A program made the translations under genes and the position numbers. Under the pieces are notes generated by a model that saw only the letters and a list, made by a program, of their open reading frames with translations, did not search any database and was not told the DNA's origin. Below, one piece after another: positions 49,436-60,500 of a stretch of DNA of 64,000 bases (its first letter is position 1; each line of letters starts with the position of its first letter). Origin of the DNA: Manihot esculenta (Eukaryota > Streptophyta > Magnoliopsida > Malpighiales > Euphorbiaceae); contig NC_035161.2 in assembly GCF_001659605.2 (NCBI RefSeq), forward strand, positions 29,311,691 through 29,375,690, written 5' to 3'.

Positions 49436-49929
49436 TGATGATCTGAGATCCAATAGAATAGGGTTTTACAAGGGTTTTGGTATTGAAAAATAAACTTAAA
49501 CTTTCTGGGGAGGGGGTTCCCCTTTTATCCATTTCGCTATGCTTGCTGGTGACGTGTAAAGGCCTTTCCATGATTGGGACACGCGTCTCTGACATACAGA
49601 TTCGGGTGTACGAGGGTATCAGCAGCCTGCTCCATGCGTAACGGCCTCTGATTCTCCTCGTGCGTACGTTCGAGCGGATCTGCTAGGCTGTCTTAGTATG
49701 GCTCTGGATACTGGGCTGGGCCGAGAGTCGGGCCGGACGCTGAGTCTGAGAGGAGAGGGCCTGCTGTCGCGGACTGGGCCGATCTAAGTGAAGAAGCTTG
49801 GTTGAGCCCGTCCTTGAAGGTGGCATGAACCAGGCTTGTCTCGTGTATCAGGTGTGTGGGCCTCTGCTTGATGGGCTTTTGGCTGTGGTCAAGCCCCTGA
49901 TCTGGGGTAAAGAAATCCAGTGGTCATCA
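49436..49929 (-). repeat. 3' LTR of copy 2 (494 bp)
   Basis: TGATGATCTGAG...GGTCATCA. Against the other LTR I count about six substitutions, mostly transitions, and one single-base indel. Confidence 0.97.
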
Positions 49930-49948
49930 ATTGCCCCTTCACCTTCTC
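49930..49948 (-). other. Polypurine tract
   Basis: Read on the minus strand, GAGAAGGTGAAGGGGCAAT abuts the 3' LTR. Purine-rich, as needed for plus-strand priming. Confidence 0.65.
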
Positions 49949-50255
49949 GGTAGTTATTGCTCCTACTGCCGAGGGGGTGAATATCAAGAACCATTATGAT
50001 CGCGCCTGTTTGTGTTCAGGTGCCTTAATAACATCCTTTCATCTTTCTGTCGTTGTGCAGTTTCTGAATCCTATCTGCTCTTTCCCCTTTCTGGCTTTTC
50101 TCCATTCTTCGTGTTCTTTGCTGTCTTTGCTTTCCTGTCATCATTACCTGGACATGTCCTTTCTTTCCTTGTCCATGACTATCTTTTAAAATCCTGACAC
50201 CATTAGCTTAGAGTCTAGCATAGCTCTGCCCCGTGCTAAGGCCTCAGGCTCCGGG

Positions 50256-50261
50256 TATATA
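50256..50261 (+). promoter_or_regulatory. TATA box of a second antisense unit
   Basis: TATATA followed by TCAACGCC and a CT-rich leader. The aligned places before the main antisense ORFs have lost the TATA (CAGTATCAACGCC near 106-118 and a similar string near 52097-52107). Confidence 0.4.
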
Positions 50262-50528
50262 TCAACGCCAACTGTCCTTCATTCTCACATCCTCTGCCGG
50301 AACAAGAGGTTCTCCCTTTCCGTTTCTCTGTCTCCTTCTTTCCTCTAGCGAGATTGTTCTATTTTATCTGCAAAGGATCCATTTGACGCTTTCTTCAAAC
50401 GGAATGAGGTGAGCTTGAGTTTGTATTGCTTTGTTGCCCCAGAGGTTTGTTTTAATCTTGCTTTTATCATCTTGATGGAGAATTGTTTCTGATTTGTCTC
50501 TGTTTTGAAACTTTTTGCAGTACCTGAG

Positions 50529-51011
50529 ATGAGAATGGGTCAGTTCAAAATTCTTGAAAATTTGATGTTACCTCTAAGGAGTCTGGACGGTGCTTTGGAG
50601 ATCCTTTTGGTAGGGCGGCCGATGGGTGGGACTATTTGGCAAGCTGCTGAGATTGTTTTACCCAGGTTGTCTGGCCGGCCTCCTCCTCAGTTTGCTGTTC
50701 GAGCTCCAAAGAGGTTCTGGGCTGATGAGAGGTCTGCTCCTTATTCCGAGAAGAAAAAGGAAATTTCCCCAGTGCCCCCGTCGCCTTCTTTTGATATAAA
50801 TGGAAGTGGAGAGAATGATCAACTTATTGTTCCCTTTGATGTGAAGTACCAGTATTATGCGAGGCTGAGATCTGCTGCACTCAGTCAAGCTTCTGGCGAT
50901 GCCTTCGAATGTATGCTCTGCGATCTCCTTGGAGCCGTAACTAGAAAGCCCGTGTTTTCATGGTACATACGGACAAGCTCAGATATTATATCCTGTCCGT
51001 ATGTATCGTGA
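50529..51011 (+). CDS. Second antisense ORF in copy 2, unknown
   Basis: 160 aa, opposite to gag-pol. A splice-like leader precedes it: donor GAG|GTGAGC at 50408/50409 and acceptor TTTTTGCAG ending at 50520, intron 112 bases. The first ATG (50529) follows eight bases later. I recognise no domain. A basic, Pro-rich middle is followed by YQYYARLRSAALSQASGDAF. Its surroundings copy the plan of the main antisense ORF: T-rich leader, early intron, then downstream GAGCTCGG-type repeats (51410-51640). It could be the remnant of a related but different antisense gene. The last ~15 codons run into a hairpin, so the end may be accidental. Confidence 0.35.
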   Translation: MRMGQFKILENLMLPLRSLDGALEILLVGRPMGGTIWQAAEIVLPRLSGRPPPQFAVRAPKRFWADERSAPYSEKKKEISPVPPSPSFDINGSGENDQLIVPFDVKYQYYARLRSAALSQASGDAFECMLCDLLGAVTRKPVFSWYIRTSSDIISCPYVS

Positions 51012-51102
51012 ATCACATCTGGGCAATCAGGGTGTCGACCTATTATAGGGGAACAGTGAGAAATACTTATGGGAATCAACTTGTTCAGTTCCCCTATAAT
51101 AG
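50964..51102. repeat. Two consecutive inverted repeats (hairpins)
   Basis: TACATACGGACA (50964-50975) pairs with TGTCCGTATGTA (50994-51005): 12 bp, perfect, 18-base loop. CTATTATAGGGGAAC (51040-51054) pairs with GTTCCCCTATAATAG (51088-51102): 15 bp, perfect, 33-base loop. Confidence 0.85.
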
Positions 51103-51819
51103 CGAGAGAAATCTTGGCCTTTTCTGAAAAACTCACATTCCGAGCTGCGAGAAGTCCTCCGAACTGAAGACTAGAATAGTAGGGTAGGTGATAATCGTAG
51201 ATGATGAAGTATCCGGATATGTAAATCCTTTAAGGATAGTCTTCCATTCTGTAATGTAGGCCTTTGTAACGTGCTGTAATGTACTTTTCTTTTAATGAAA
51301 TTTTTATTTTTTACACATACTTGTTCTTTCTCTGTCATGGATGAAGTACTGATACTGCTTTTCTTCGTAGCTTTAGCCAACTAAATTTTGTTCCATTTTT
51401 TCCGAGCTGAACTGACCGTATTTCGCGAACTCCTGCTTTTAGTCGATGAGCCGAGCCTCGGGCCTACTTAACCAACTGGACGGGCGGTTTACTTTTCCGA
51501 GCTTGACTAACCAACCTGTGAGCTCGGTCTTTACTTGATGGATTGAGCTTTGAGCCTCCTTTAGCCGACCGAGCTCTCAAGTTATGTTTTCCGAGCTGGA
51601 CTAATCCGACCTGTGAGCTCGGCCTTTTAATCTTTGAGTTAATTTCTGAGTTCTCAGCTCTGTATGATCCCGAGGTGCCCTTGTCGCCTTCTTCCGATCT
51701 CGCAGCCTTTGTTTAATAACGATAAATCAAATCTTATAACTTTTTAAGTGATGAGCCAGTCTGACCTTTATCATGCTCCCATTTACTTGTACTTTTGAGT
51801 TTTTTCTTGACTTGCCCCT

Positions 51820-52075
51820 CTGTTTCCTTGGTATTTACCATGGAGGTGGTGAATTTTGCAGGTTGAGTTGTTCCTGTGGGCTAAGTTGCTCTGACTGGCG
51901 AGTTGGGCTTGTATTATGTAGGTGGCGAATGGGCTTTTGATTGATGGGCTGTAATCACGGATCTGGCCCTTGACGGATGTGGAGAAGCCCAGTGATCTTT
52001 TTGCCCCTTTACCTTCTCACCGGTTATTTATCTACCCGTTGAGAGGGTAAACTTCGAGAGTAATTAATGATCGCG
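51820..52075 (-). other. Diverged inner U3/polypurine-tract junction in copy 2
   Basis: 51930-51993 aligns with the U3 edge of the LTR (GATGGGCT...CCAGTGATC). The next bases, TTTTTGCCCCTTTACCTTCTC, align with the polypurine tract beside the 3' LTR. The following GGTTATT...GATCGCGCC also has a counterpart at 49955-50010 and at 30-95 of copy 1. So this junction is present twice in copy 2. Confidence 0.6.
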
Positions 52076-52245
52076 CCGCTCCAAGACAAAACTGTTCAGA
52101 TCAACGTTCCGTCTCATTATTGCCTGTCATCTCGAATTCCTTCTGTCTTCTGAGGAAACTAGCTCTTTTCTACTCTCTGTCTTCCTGCAACTCCTTCTGC
52201 ATTTTTCACCCCCTTGTGTTCTCAGGTACGCTTCCTTGTTCTTCC

Positions 52246-55200
52246 ATGGCAAGTCCAAAACTTCCTGATGTTGATAACCTTGAGTCGCATATTACACCCT
52301 CCAACATAACTAAGTATATTTTCCAGAGACTTTTAGATGCTCCGTTGTATTTCATTCGAGCACCTCTTTCAAATGAAAGGATAGTCCTTCCTTACCCTCC
52401 CCCTCCGGGTTTGGTGGATCCCCAAGAGGGTCGTCGTATAGTGTTTTTCTTGAAGCAGAGAGAATTCGGTCTGCCGTTTCCTTTTACCCCTTTCTTTATT
52501 GAGGTCTTTGAATACTTCGGGGTAACTCCTCGGATGTTATCCCCAAATTCCATTTTGTTCATGTCCTGTTTTGAGTCTATCTGCCTGAGTTGGGGTTTTA
52601 CACCCACGGCCTGTCTGTTTGTCACTTTTTTCCGTCTGGTTAGGGCGGTTCAAAAGTTCTATTATTTTTCCCCCCGTACTGGGTTATCTCTTTTCACGGG
52701 GTACAAAGACTCCATAAAGGGATGGATGGAGAATTTCCTTATGGTGGAGTTAAAATTAGAGTCCGCCCGAACGTGGGAGGTGGATCTAAGTTGGGGGGAG
52801 ATCTTTCCGGGTTGCAACGAGCTGCCCCAATTGAGTCTTATTGAGCAGGTCGGGCTGCTTCGACTGACTTCCGTTGAGAGGAAGTATGACGTCGAGAAGT
52901 GTATGTTCGCGTCCAATCTTAGGGATATCCGGGACACGGGTATACTGCCTTGTCCGACTATTCTGTTTCTTCTTTGCTCATAATATCGGAAAGTATGCTG
53001 ATTCTTTATAATTTTGTTTCTTTTGCAGCTTCTGAGGTAAAAATGGATGACATTAAGTTCCCCAAGAACTTTGTCCTGTCTCGGGATAATATGCATGCCA
53101 TTTTCGACGCCTTTGGGGATGGGCGTTCAGTGACTGAGATTGCTGCGGAGATGGTTCAAGCTGCTTCCTCTAAGAAGGTTAGTGTAACGACCCGGAAATC
53201 TGACCCGTTACCGGCGCTAGGATCCAGATCGGCTTAAGGCCGCCGGGACCCGTAGCAAGCCTACATACCTCCTGTAAACCTGTGGAATCCCATACATAAC
53301 AACATATACATGATCTGTAAAAATTTTTCTTTTCTCTTATCCAAGCAAAACCTGTGCATGCACAAAATCATACATAAACCCCACACTGGAGTCCTGCCTG
53401 GAACCCGTGAGGGTGAAGGGATGTTAAGAGCTGCTCACGACGCCAGTGGAAAGCCCGAGGTGGCAAGAGGCCAGGCGAGGGATAGCCCTGGGCCGTGAGC
53501 GGTAACAGTGCCGGGGATCACGTCCGGGCTGTTACAGTTAGCCGACCTCCCACCAAAGCTTCTTCTAAAGCTTCGAAGCCGAGCTCTCGCAGCACCAAGT
53601 CATCTCGGCTGTCTAGCCGAGGTGGATCAAGCTCAACTTCGAGGCCTGCTGAAGGGTCTAGATCTGCTCCGGCCTCCTCGGAGGTTGTGAAGGAAGCCTC
53701 CCTAGCTATTGTGGAGCAGACCCAAGGTGCTGAACAAGTGGAGCAGGGTATTGCTCATTCTCCTGGAGGGGTGTTAGAGGGAAAATCTAAATCCCCTGCT
53801 ACTGAAGATAAGGAGGTCTCTGGGACAGGGATGGAGATCATCCTCCTAGATGACCAAATCTCAGAGGTTTCTGCTCAAGATGCCCCTGCCCCTGCGAGGA
53901 CTGAGCCTGAGGGATCTGAGGGCATTTCATCAAAGACCGGGGACAAGCGTCCAGCCCCCTCCGGAACATCTGCCCCATCTCCTGCTCGGAAGAAGTCCAG
54001 GACTGCTGCAGGATCTTCTCCAGCTCTTCCTCCCATTGGGAAAGAGAAAGGTGTTTCTGCTATGCCTTCGTTATCTCCTTCTGGCAACGTGCTGAACACA
54101 TCGGACATTACCTCCGAGTCTCCGGCCAGTGCTGTCGCCGAACTTCTCAGAGAGCGAATGTTCGACGAAATTACAGAGGCTTCGGATCCTCGTCTTCTTG
54201 CCCTGACTGGTCTTTTAGCCAGTTCTACCAAGGAGCAAGTGTCCTTCCGATCTCGCTCTCGTGAGGAGCTCGGGTCTTCGATTAGAGAGATGCTTCTGAT
54301 GGTAAGTTATTTTGTCACCTCTCTTTAGGTTTGCTTTGTTTCTTTTTCTTGACAGTTGTTCTTCCTTTCTAGGTGACGGGCCTCTTTATGGAGGTGGATG
54401 TTCGTGATCGCTCCCTCCAGGAGTCCGTAGACCGCCGAATTGAAGAGGCGCGTCTGGAGGAAAATCTGTCTACAACCAGCGATGCGAGGGGTAATCTGGT
54501 AGCTGCTCGGGAGCAAATCCAGTCCCTCCAGGTGGAGTTGCATTCTGCGCTGGAGGCCCTTAGAAAGGCTGATGAGAAGGCGGCTGAGACAGCAGGGCAT
54601 ACCAAGTCTTTAGAAGCAGAGCTGTCTCAGACCCGTGAGGTTCTCAAAGCGTCTGATGAGAGGGCAGCTGCAGTGGAGGTTCGTTGTAAAGAAGTTTTGA
54701 AGCAGCTGTCCTCTATGACGGAGGCCCTTAGCGAAAGGGATGAGGCCGTGAGGCAAAAAGCTGAGGTCCAGCAACAATATGAGGCCTTAAAGGCTGATTT
54801 TGAAGGACTTCAGGTTCATCTGGAGGAAGTGAAAACTCAGAGAGAAACAGCCCTAGCTCGGGTGGAAGTCCTTGAGCAGGAGTTGAGCACGAGCTCTGAT
54901 CGCATCAGAGACCTGGCTTCATCGGCTGAGGAATTCAACCTTCGCCACCAACAACTCAACCATGAAGTCAAGACCTTAGAGCGCAAGTGTTCATCCCTGC
55001 TTGGGGTAGTAAAGCATGTTGAAGATAAGGCTCAGCTAGTGCGCGAGCAATGTATTGCGGAGTATCAAGAGTCTGACGAGATGAAAAAGAAGATCGAGCA
55101 GGCCTGTGAGGCTCATCTTCAGGACTACAAAGACTCTTCTGAGTTTAAGGAATTTGTAGCTGAGGCCTGTGAGGAACATCTCGATGAATATAAAGCTTCT

Positions 55201-55674
55201 GGTGAAATGAAATCGGCTATTATTAAGAAAGCCTTCCGTATGTATGTGACCGGCTACAATTGCGGCTTAAGAGAAGCCAGACATGCTCCTGATACTCCTT
55301 TGGCCAAGCTTCGCAGGTACGAAGTGGACTCAGATAGCGAGCCAGTGCTGTATGGGGAGGATGATTTCCCTATGCCCCGAGGAGATTGCCGGAGGAACAT
55401 ATGCCGGCCAGCTGAGTCTTCCTCAGAGGGATCCGAGCTAGAGGGGGAGGACGTGGAAGTCCTTGAGTCAGGGAAGGATGACCCTAACTCTGAGAAGGAG
55501 GATCTCCACCTTGAGTCAGAGATAGCTCCTGTTGTAAACGTTGAGGGCTCTGATCCAAGGGATTCCGAGCTTCCTTCAGATGTGACTGCAAGTAGAAATA
55601 ATGTAGGCGAGGGTGTTCTTACTGATGTAAGTCCTTTAAGGACTATTTATCCCCCCGCCTCGTCAGAAGGATAA
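52246..55674 (+). pseudogene. Antisense spliced ORF of copy 2, split by a 354-bp insertion
   Basis: Exons 52246-52939, 53029-54301 and 54373-55674, GT-AG introns of 89 and 71 bases. Leaving out the insertion and one target-site copy (53183-53541), the frame would be open for 969 codons. Residues ~73-131 (FGLPFPFTPFFIEVFEYFGV, then MLSPNSILFMSCFESICL) resemble Transposase_28, a domain known from gypsy elements of this lineage. Exon 2 is Ser/Pro-rich with a bipartite-like basic signal ending ARKKSR. Exon 3 is a long heptad coiled coil, then a conserved block (YKDSSEFKEFVAEACEEHLD, then MYVTGYNCGLREAR) and an acidic tail. It lies opposite to gag-pol, between pol and the 3' LTR, as the antisense ORFs of Grande/Retand elements do. 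Function unknown; a nuclear, self-associating protein is my inference. Confidence 0.75.
53183..53536 (-). mobile_element. 354-bp TG...CA insertion inside the antisense ORF (TSD GTTAG)
   Basis: It starts TGTAACGACCCGG and ends CGGGCTGTTACA, flanked by GTTAG at 53178-53182 and 53537-53541. The same place in copy 1 is uninterrupted (AAGAAG-ATCAG-CCGACC, 1192-1208). Its first ~220 bases match the reverse complement of the end of the 31859-34142 element. Short LTR-family or TRIM-like, non-coding. Strand given by relation to that element. Confidence 0.85.
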
Positions 55675-56394
55675 TTTGTAATAGTTATTTGTAATGAAAT
55701 ATCAGTTTTCTTTTTCCTCAAAGTACTTTAATATCTTTTTTCTCATATTTGTACACTATGTATTCTCCTTCATAAGCTCTGGATTGCTCTTTGAGTTGCA
55801 AGCTCAACTCTTAACTAATAGTCTGAGAGATCAAATCTCATACCTTTTAATGGCGACTAGCATGTCTGTTTTTTGCTTTTAGCTTTTCCTTCTTGGTTGT
55901 GAATTTGGACGTCTGTTCCCGATAGACTGATTTTGGAGTATAGCCTTTTCCTCCTTCATTTATCCTCTTACAGGTTTCTTCGTTTATGAGCCTTTTGTGA
56001 GGGAGCCCGGCCTTTTGTTTTGGCCTTCATACCTTGGGCTTCTGAGGATGCAAGTCTATCCGAGCTGGGAGCTCGACCTTGAGCTTAATATAGGTCTATC
56101 CGAGCTGGGAGCTCGGCATTTTGCCCGATAGCCAATCTTTTAGCGTTAGCGTCTGTTTCGAGGTCGGTTCCTCTTGGCTATTGTGCCCCGAACCTCTTCA
56201 GGAGGTCGGAACCTGATTTTGCCTTGGTTGCTCTGGGCTCCTCTCTTTTTTGTGAGGTCGGAACTGTATTTTATAAGTTGTCCCTGCATATGTTATGGGA
56301 AATTTTCATTTTGGGAGGCTCTTAAGTCCTTCTCCGACCATTTTTGTTTTCAGAGGATCTTTATGAGACCCTGGCTGTTTTTGTTCCGAGGTGA

Positions 56395-57325
56395 TCTCGG
56401 GGCCCCGCCGGCAGTTTTTTGTTTTGTTTTCCCGGGAGTTCTAGGGGATCCCGGTCTTCATGCTCCGGGAGGCATCTTTAAGATCCTCGCCGGCCGTTCC
56501 GGGGTGACCTCGGGGCCCGCCGGCAGCTTTTTGTTTTGTTTTCCCGGGAGTTCTAGGGGATTCCGGTCTTCATGCTCCGGGAGGCATCTTTAAGATCCTC
56601 ACCGGCCGTTCCGGAGTGACCTCGGGGCCCGCCGGCAGTTTTTTTGTTTTGTTTTCCCGGGAGTTCTAGGGGATCCCGGTCTTCATGCTCCGGGAGGCAT
56701 CTTTAAGATCCTCGCCGGCCGTTCCGGGGTGACCTCGGGGCCCCGCCGGCAGCTTTTTATTTTGTTTTCTCGGGAGTTCTAGGGGATCCCGGTCTTCATG
56801 CTCCGGGAGGCATCTTTAAGATCCTCACCGGCCGTTCCGGGGTGACCTCGGGGCCCGCCGGCAGTTTTTTTGTTTTGTTTTCCCGGGAGTTCTAGGGGAT
56901 CCCGGTCTTCATGCTCCGGGAGGCATCTTTAAGATCCTCGCCGGCCGTTCCGGGGTGACCTCGGGGCCCGCCGGCAGCTTTTTGTTTTGTTTTCTCGGGA
57001 GTTCTAGGGGATCCCGGTCTTCATGCTCCGGGAGGCATCTTTAAGATCCTCACCGGCCGTTCCGGGGTGACCTCGGGGCCCGCCGGCAGTTTTTTTATTT
57101 TGTTTTCCCGGGAGTTCTAGGGGATCCCGGTCTTCATGCTCCGGGAGGCATCTTTAAGATCCTCACCGGCCGTTCCGGGGTGACCTCGGGGCCCTGCCGG
57201 CAGTTTTTTTGTTTTGTTTTCCCGGGAGTTCTAGGGGATCCCGGTCTTCATGCTCCGGGAGGCATCTTTAAGATCCTCACCGGCCGTTCCGGGGTGACCT
57301 CGGGGCCCCGCCGGCAGTTTTTTTG
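56395..57325. repeat. Tandem array, eight ~113-bp units, between antisense ORF and pol of copy 2
   Basis: The GGGAGTTCTAGGGGATCCCG block recurs at 56434, 56546, 56659, 56772, 56885, 56997, 57110 and 57224 (spacing 112-114). Units also share CATGCTCCGGGAGGCATC and GGTGACCTCGGGGCCCGCCG. Spacing differences come mostly from T-run length. A degenerate unit precedes the array (56340-56400). Confidence 0.96.
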
Positions 57326-57589
57326 TGCCTTCTTGAGGTTTTTGCACAAGATTCAGGCTCATTGGCCTTACTGTCGCTTCGTCATCTCAGCTGGTTTTTG
57401 TGCCTAACTGAGGTCTTGTTTCAAGGGATCTTTCTGAGCCCTGTTCTTTCTTTTTCATGGAGGAATATTATTCTTTTTCATGGAGGAATATTATTCTTTT
57501 TCATGGAGGAATGTTATTCATAAAGATAATTCATATTTGTATAAATAATTCATATTCGTCAAAATACAACGTCTTTCTTTACAAACATT

Positions 57590-60500
57590 TCAAGGGAAAT
57601 ACCTTTTTAGGTGCTGGATGTTCCAAGCGTGGGGCTCGGGGTTTCCTTGCATATCTTCGATTCGGTATACCCCTGGCTTAACCACTTTTGTCACCTTGAA
57701 AGGACCTTCCCAGGTCGGTGCTAACTTGCCCGCGGCTGCTCTTTTTCCTGTAGCTTCCAGGTTTCTTAAGGTCAGGTCTCCCACTTTTAAGCTTCTTTCT
57801 CTGACCTTTTGGTTGTAATATCTCGTTGCTCGTTGTTGATAAGCGGCAGTTCGGACTTGGGCTTCTTCCCTGACTTCCTCAAGAGCATCCAGGTTGCTTC
57901 TTAACTTATCCTCATTGGTATTCTCACTAACGAATTGGACTCGATGAGTGGGGATCTGCAATTCAACTGGGACTACGGCTTCTGTGCCATAAGCAAGTGC
58001 AAACGGTGTTTCTTTAGTTGGCGCTTTGGGGGTGGTTCGGAGTGCCCATAGTATGCTATTGAGTTCTTCTGCCCAATTCTCCTTTGCGCCATCCAGCCGT
58101 TTCTTTAATCCTTGAAGGATAGCTCTGTTAGTGACTTCTGTTTGGCCATTAGTCTGAAGATGAGCTACGGAGGAGAATTTATGCCATATGCCCATGTTCG
58201 TTGTGAAGGCTCTGAAAATGCTGCAGTCAAATTGTCTGCCGTTGTCTGAGATAAGTACTCTAGGTATGCCAAATCTGCAGATGATATGTCCCCATACGAA
58301 ATCTATCATCTTGCGAGCTGTGATTGTGGCTATTGCTTCTGCCTCTGGCCATTTCGAGAAGTATTCCACAGCCACCACCACGAATTTCCTTTGCCCCGTA
58401 GTCTTGGGGAAAGGTCCCAGGATGTCGATTCCCCATTGTGAGAAAGGCCATGGACTGGATATGCTTGCTTGAGGAGTGGCAGGGGTTCTGATGGCGTTAG
58501 CAAATCTCTGACATACGTCGCACCTCCGGACAAACTCTTCTACTTCTTTTTTAACAGTGGGCCAGTAGTACCCTTGCCTGAATATTTTGTTGGCTAATGT
58601 CCCTGCTCCCTCGTGAGCTCCACATAGGCCTCTATGTATTTCCTCCATTACCTTTGCAGCTTCTTTCGGGCTCACACACCGGAGCCATGGGCTGGACTTT
58701 CCTTTTCTGTATAAGGTTCCCCTTATTGCTTGGTAGTTGGCAGCACGAGCTGCTATCTTTCTGGCTTCATCTTTATCTTCTGGGAGCTCACCCTCCTCCA
58801 AGTATCTCAGGTATGGGGTCATCCAAGTTGGGCTCTGTTCTACCTGCAGTACCGCGTTTGTCTTTTTAAAAGCAGGTGTACGGACATGCTGTATATATAC
58901 TTCGTCGGGAAGCTGTTCTAACTCCTCTTTGGTCAATCGACTAAGCAGGTCTGCTTCCTCATTTTCATCCCGAGGTATTCTTTGAAATCTGACGATAACT
59001 CCCCGACCCGTGAGCTCGGCTTCTATAGTTTTTACTTTATCAAGATAGTTCTGCATGATGGGGTCCCTAGCCTGATATACTCCCGTCACCTGATTGATCA
59101 CCAACTGAGAGTCGCTATTCACCTCGAGGTCTGTTACCCCGACCTCCGAAGCTACCAACATTCCATTTACCAGGGCTTCATATTCGGCCATATTGTTAGA
59201 AGCCGTGAAGTCTAGACGCAAGGCATAACATACTTTAAAACCTTCTGGCCCCTTAAGCATTATCCCAGCGCCACTACCCTCAGCACTTGATGCTTCGTCT
59301 ACATACAGCTTCCAGCTAAAATCTTGGGGGGGCTCTCTCTCTTCCTCCTTTCTTGATATCTCTGAGGATGATCCTCCTTTCTCCTCATTGAATGCGCACT
59401 CCGCTATGAAGTCAGCCAGAGCTTGGGATTTTATGGTTGTTCGAGGTCGGTACTCTAGACAGTAAGGGCTAATTTCTACAGACCATGCCAACATCCGCCC
59501 TGAAGTTTCCGGCCTATGTAGAATCTTCTTTAAGGGTTGGTCTGTCATTACGACTCCTTGGTGGCCTTCTAGATAAACTCTAAATTTTCGGACTGCTAGC
59601 AATAAGGCGTAAGCAAATTTTTCAATGTTCGAATATCTGACCTCAGTGTCTCTGAGTACCTTGCTAACGTAGAAAACAGGTTTCTGCTCTTCTTCTTCCA
59701 ACCTTACTAGCACTGCGCTGACTGCTTGTTCTGAGGCCGCCAGATATATCAGAAGTTCTTCTCCTTTTATGGGACTGCTGAGCACGTGAGGTGAGCTAAG
59801 ATACTTCTTAAGCTCTATGAAGGCCTTTTGGCAATCTTCTGTCCATTCGAAATTCGGTACCTTTCTCAACTTTTTGAAGAATGGCAAGCACTTCTCTGCC
59901 GACCTTGACATGAATCGGTTAAGCGCTACTACTCTCCCGGTCAGTCTCTGAACATCTCTTACACAGGTCGATTCTGGCATATTCAGTATGGCCTCCACTT
60001 TCTCCGGATTAGGCTCAATGCCTTTACCACTCACCATGCACCCCAAAAATTTTCCTCCCCTAATGAAGAAGGCACATTTTGCTGGGTTCAACTTCATTCT
60101 GTATTGATCTAACACCCCAAATATCTCCCTCAAATCTGCTATGTGTTGCTGGAAAGTGGAACTTTTGACCACCATATCATCCACATACACCTCCAGATTT
60201 CTACCGATCTGGTTTTTGAAGATTTTATTCATCAACCTCTGATACGTCGCCCCGGCATTTCTCAATCCAAAGGGCATAGCCCTATAACAATAAGTTCCAT
60301 CTTCAGTTATAAATGAGGTCTTTTCCTCATCCGACCTTTCCATTGGGATTTGATGATAACCCGACATAGCATCTAAAGAAGACATATAATCAAAACCGGC
60401 CGTTGAGTCAACCATTTTATTAATATCAGGTAGGGGGTAACAATCTTTAGGGCAGGCCTTATTTAGGTCGGTAAAATCTATACACATCCTGTATTTGCCA

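Noticed and set aside
53183..53536. DNA transposon with short inverted ends
   Set aside because: The ends are only imperfectly inverted. The 5-bp duplication and kinship to the larger LTR-like element favour an LTR-derived origin, though this is not settled.
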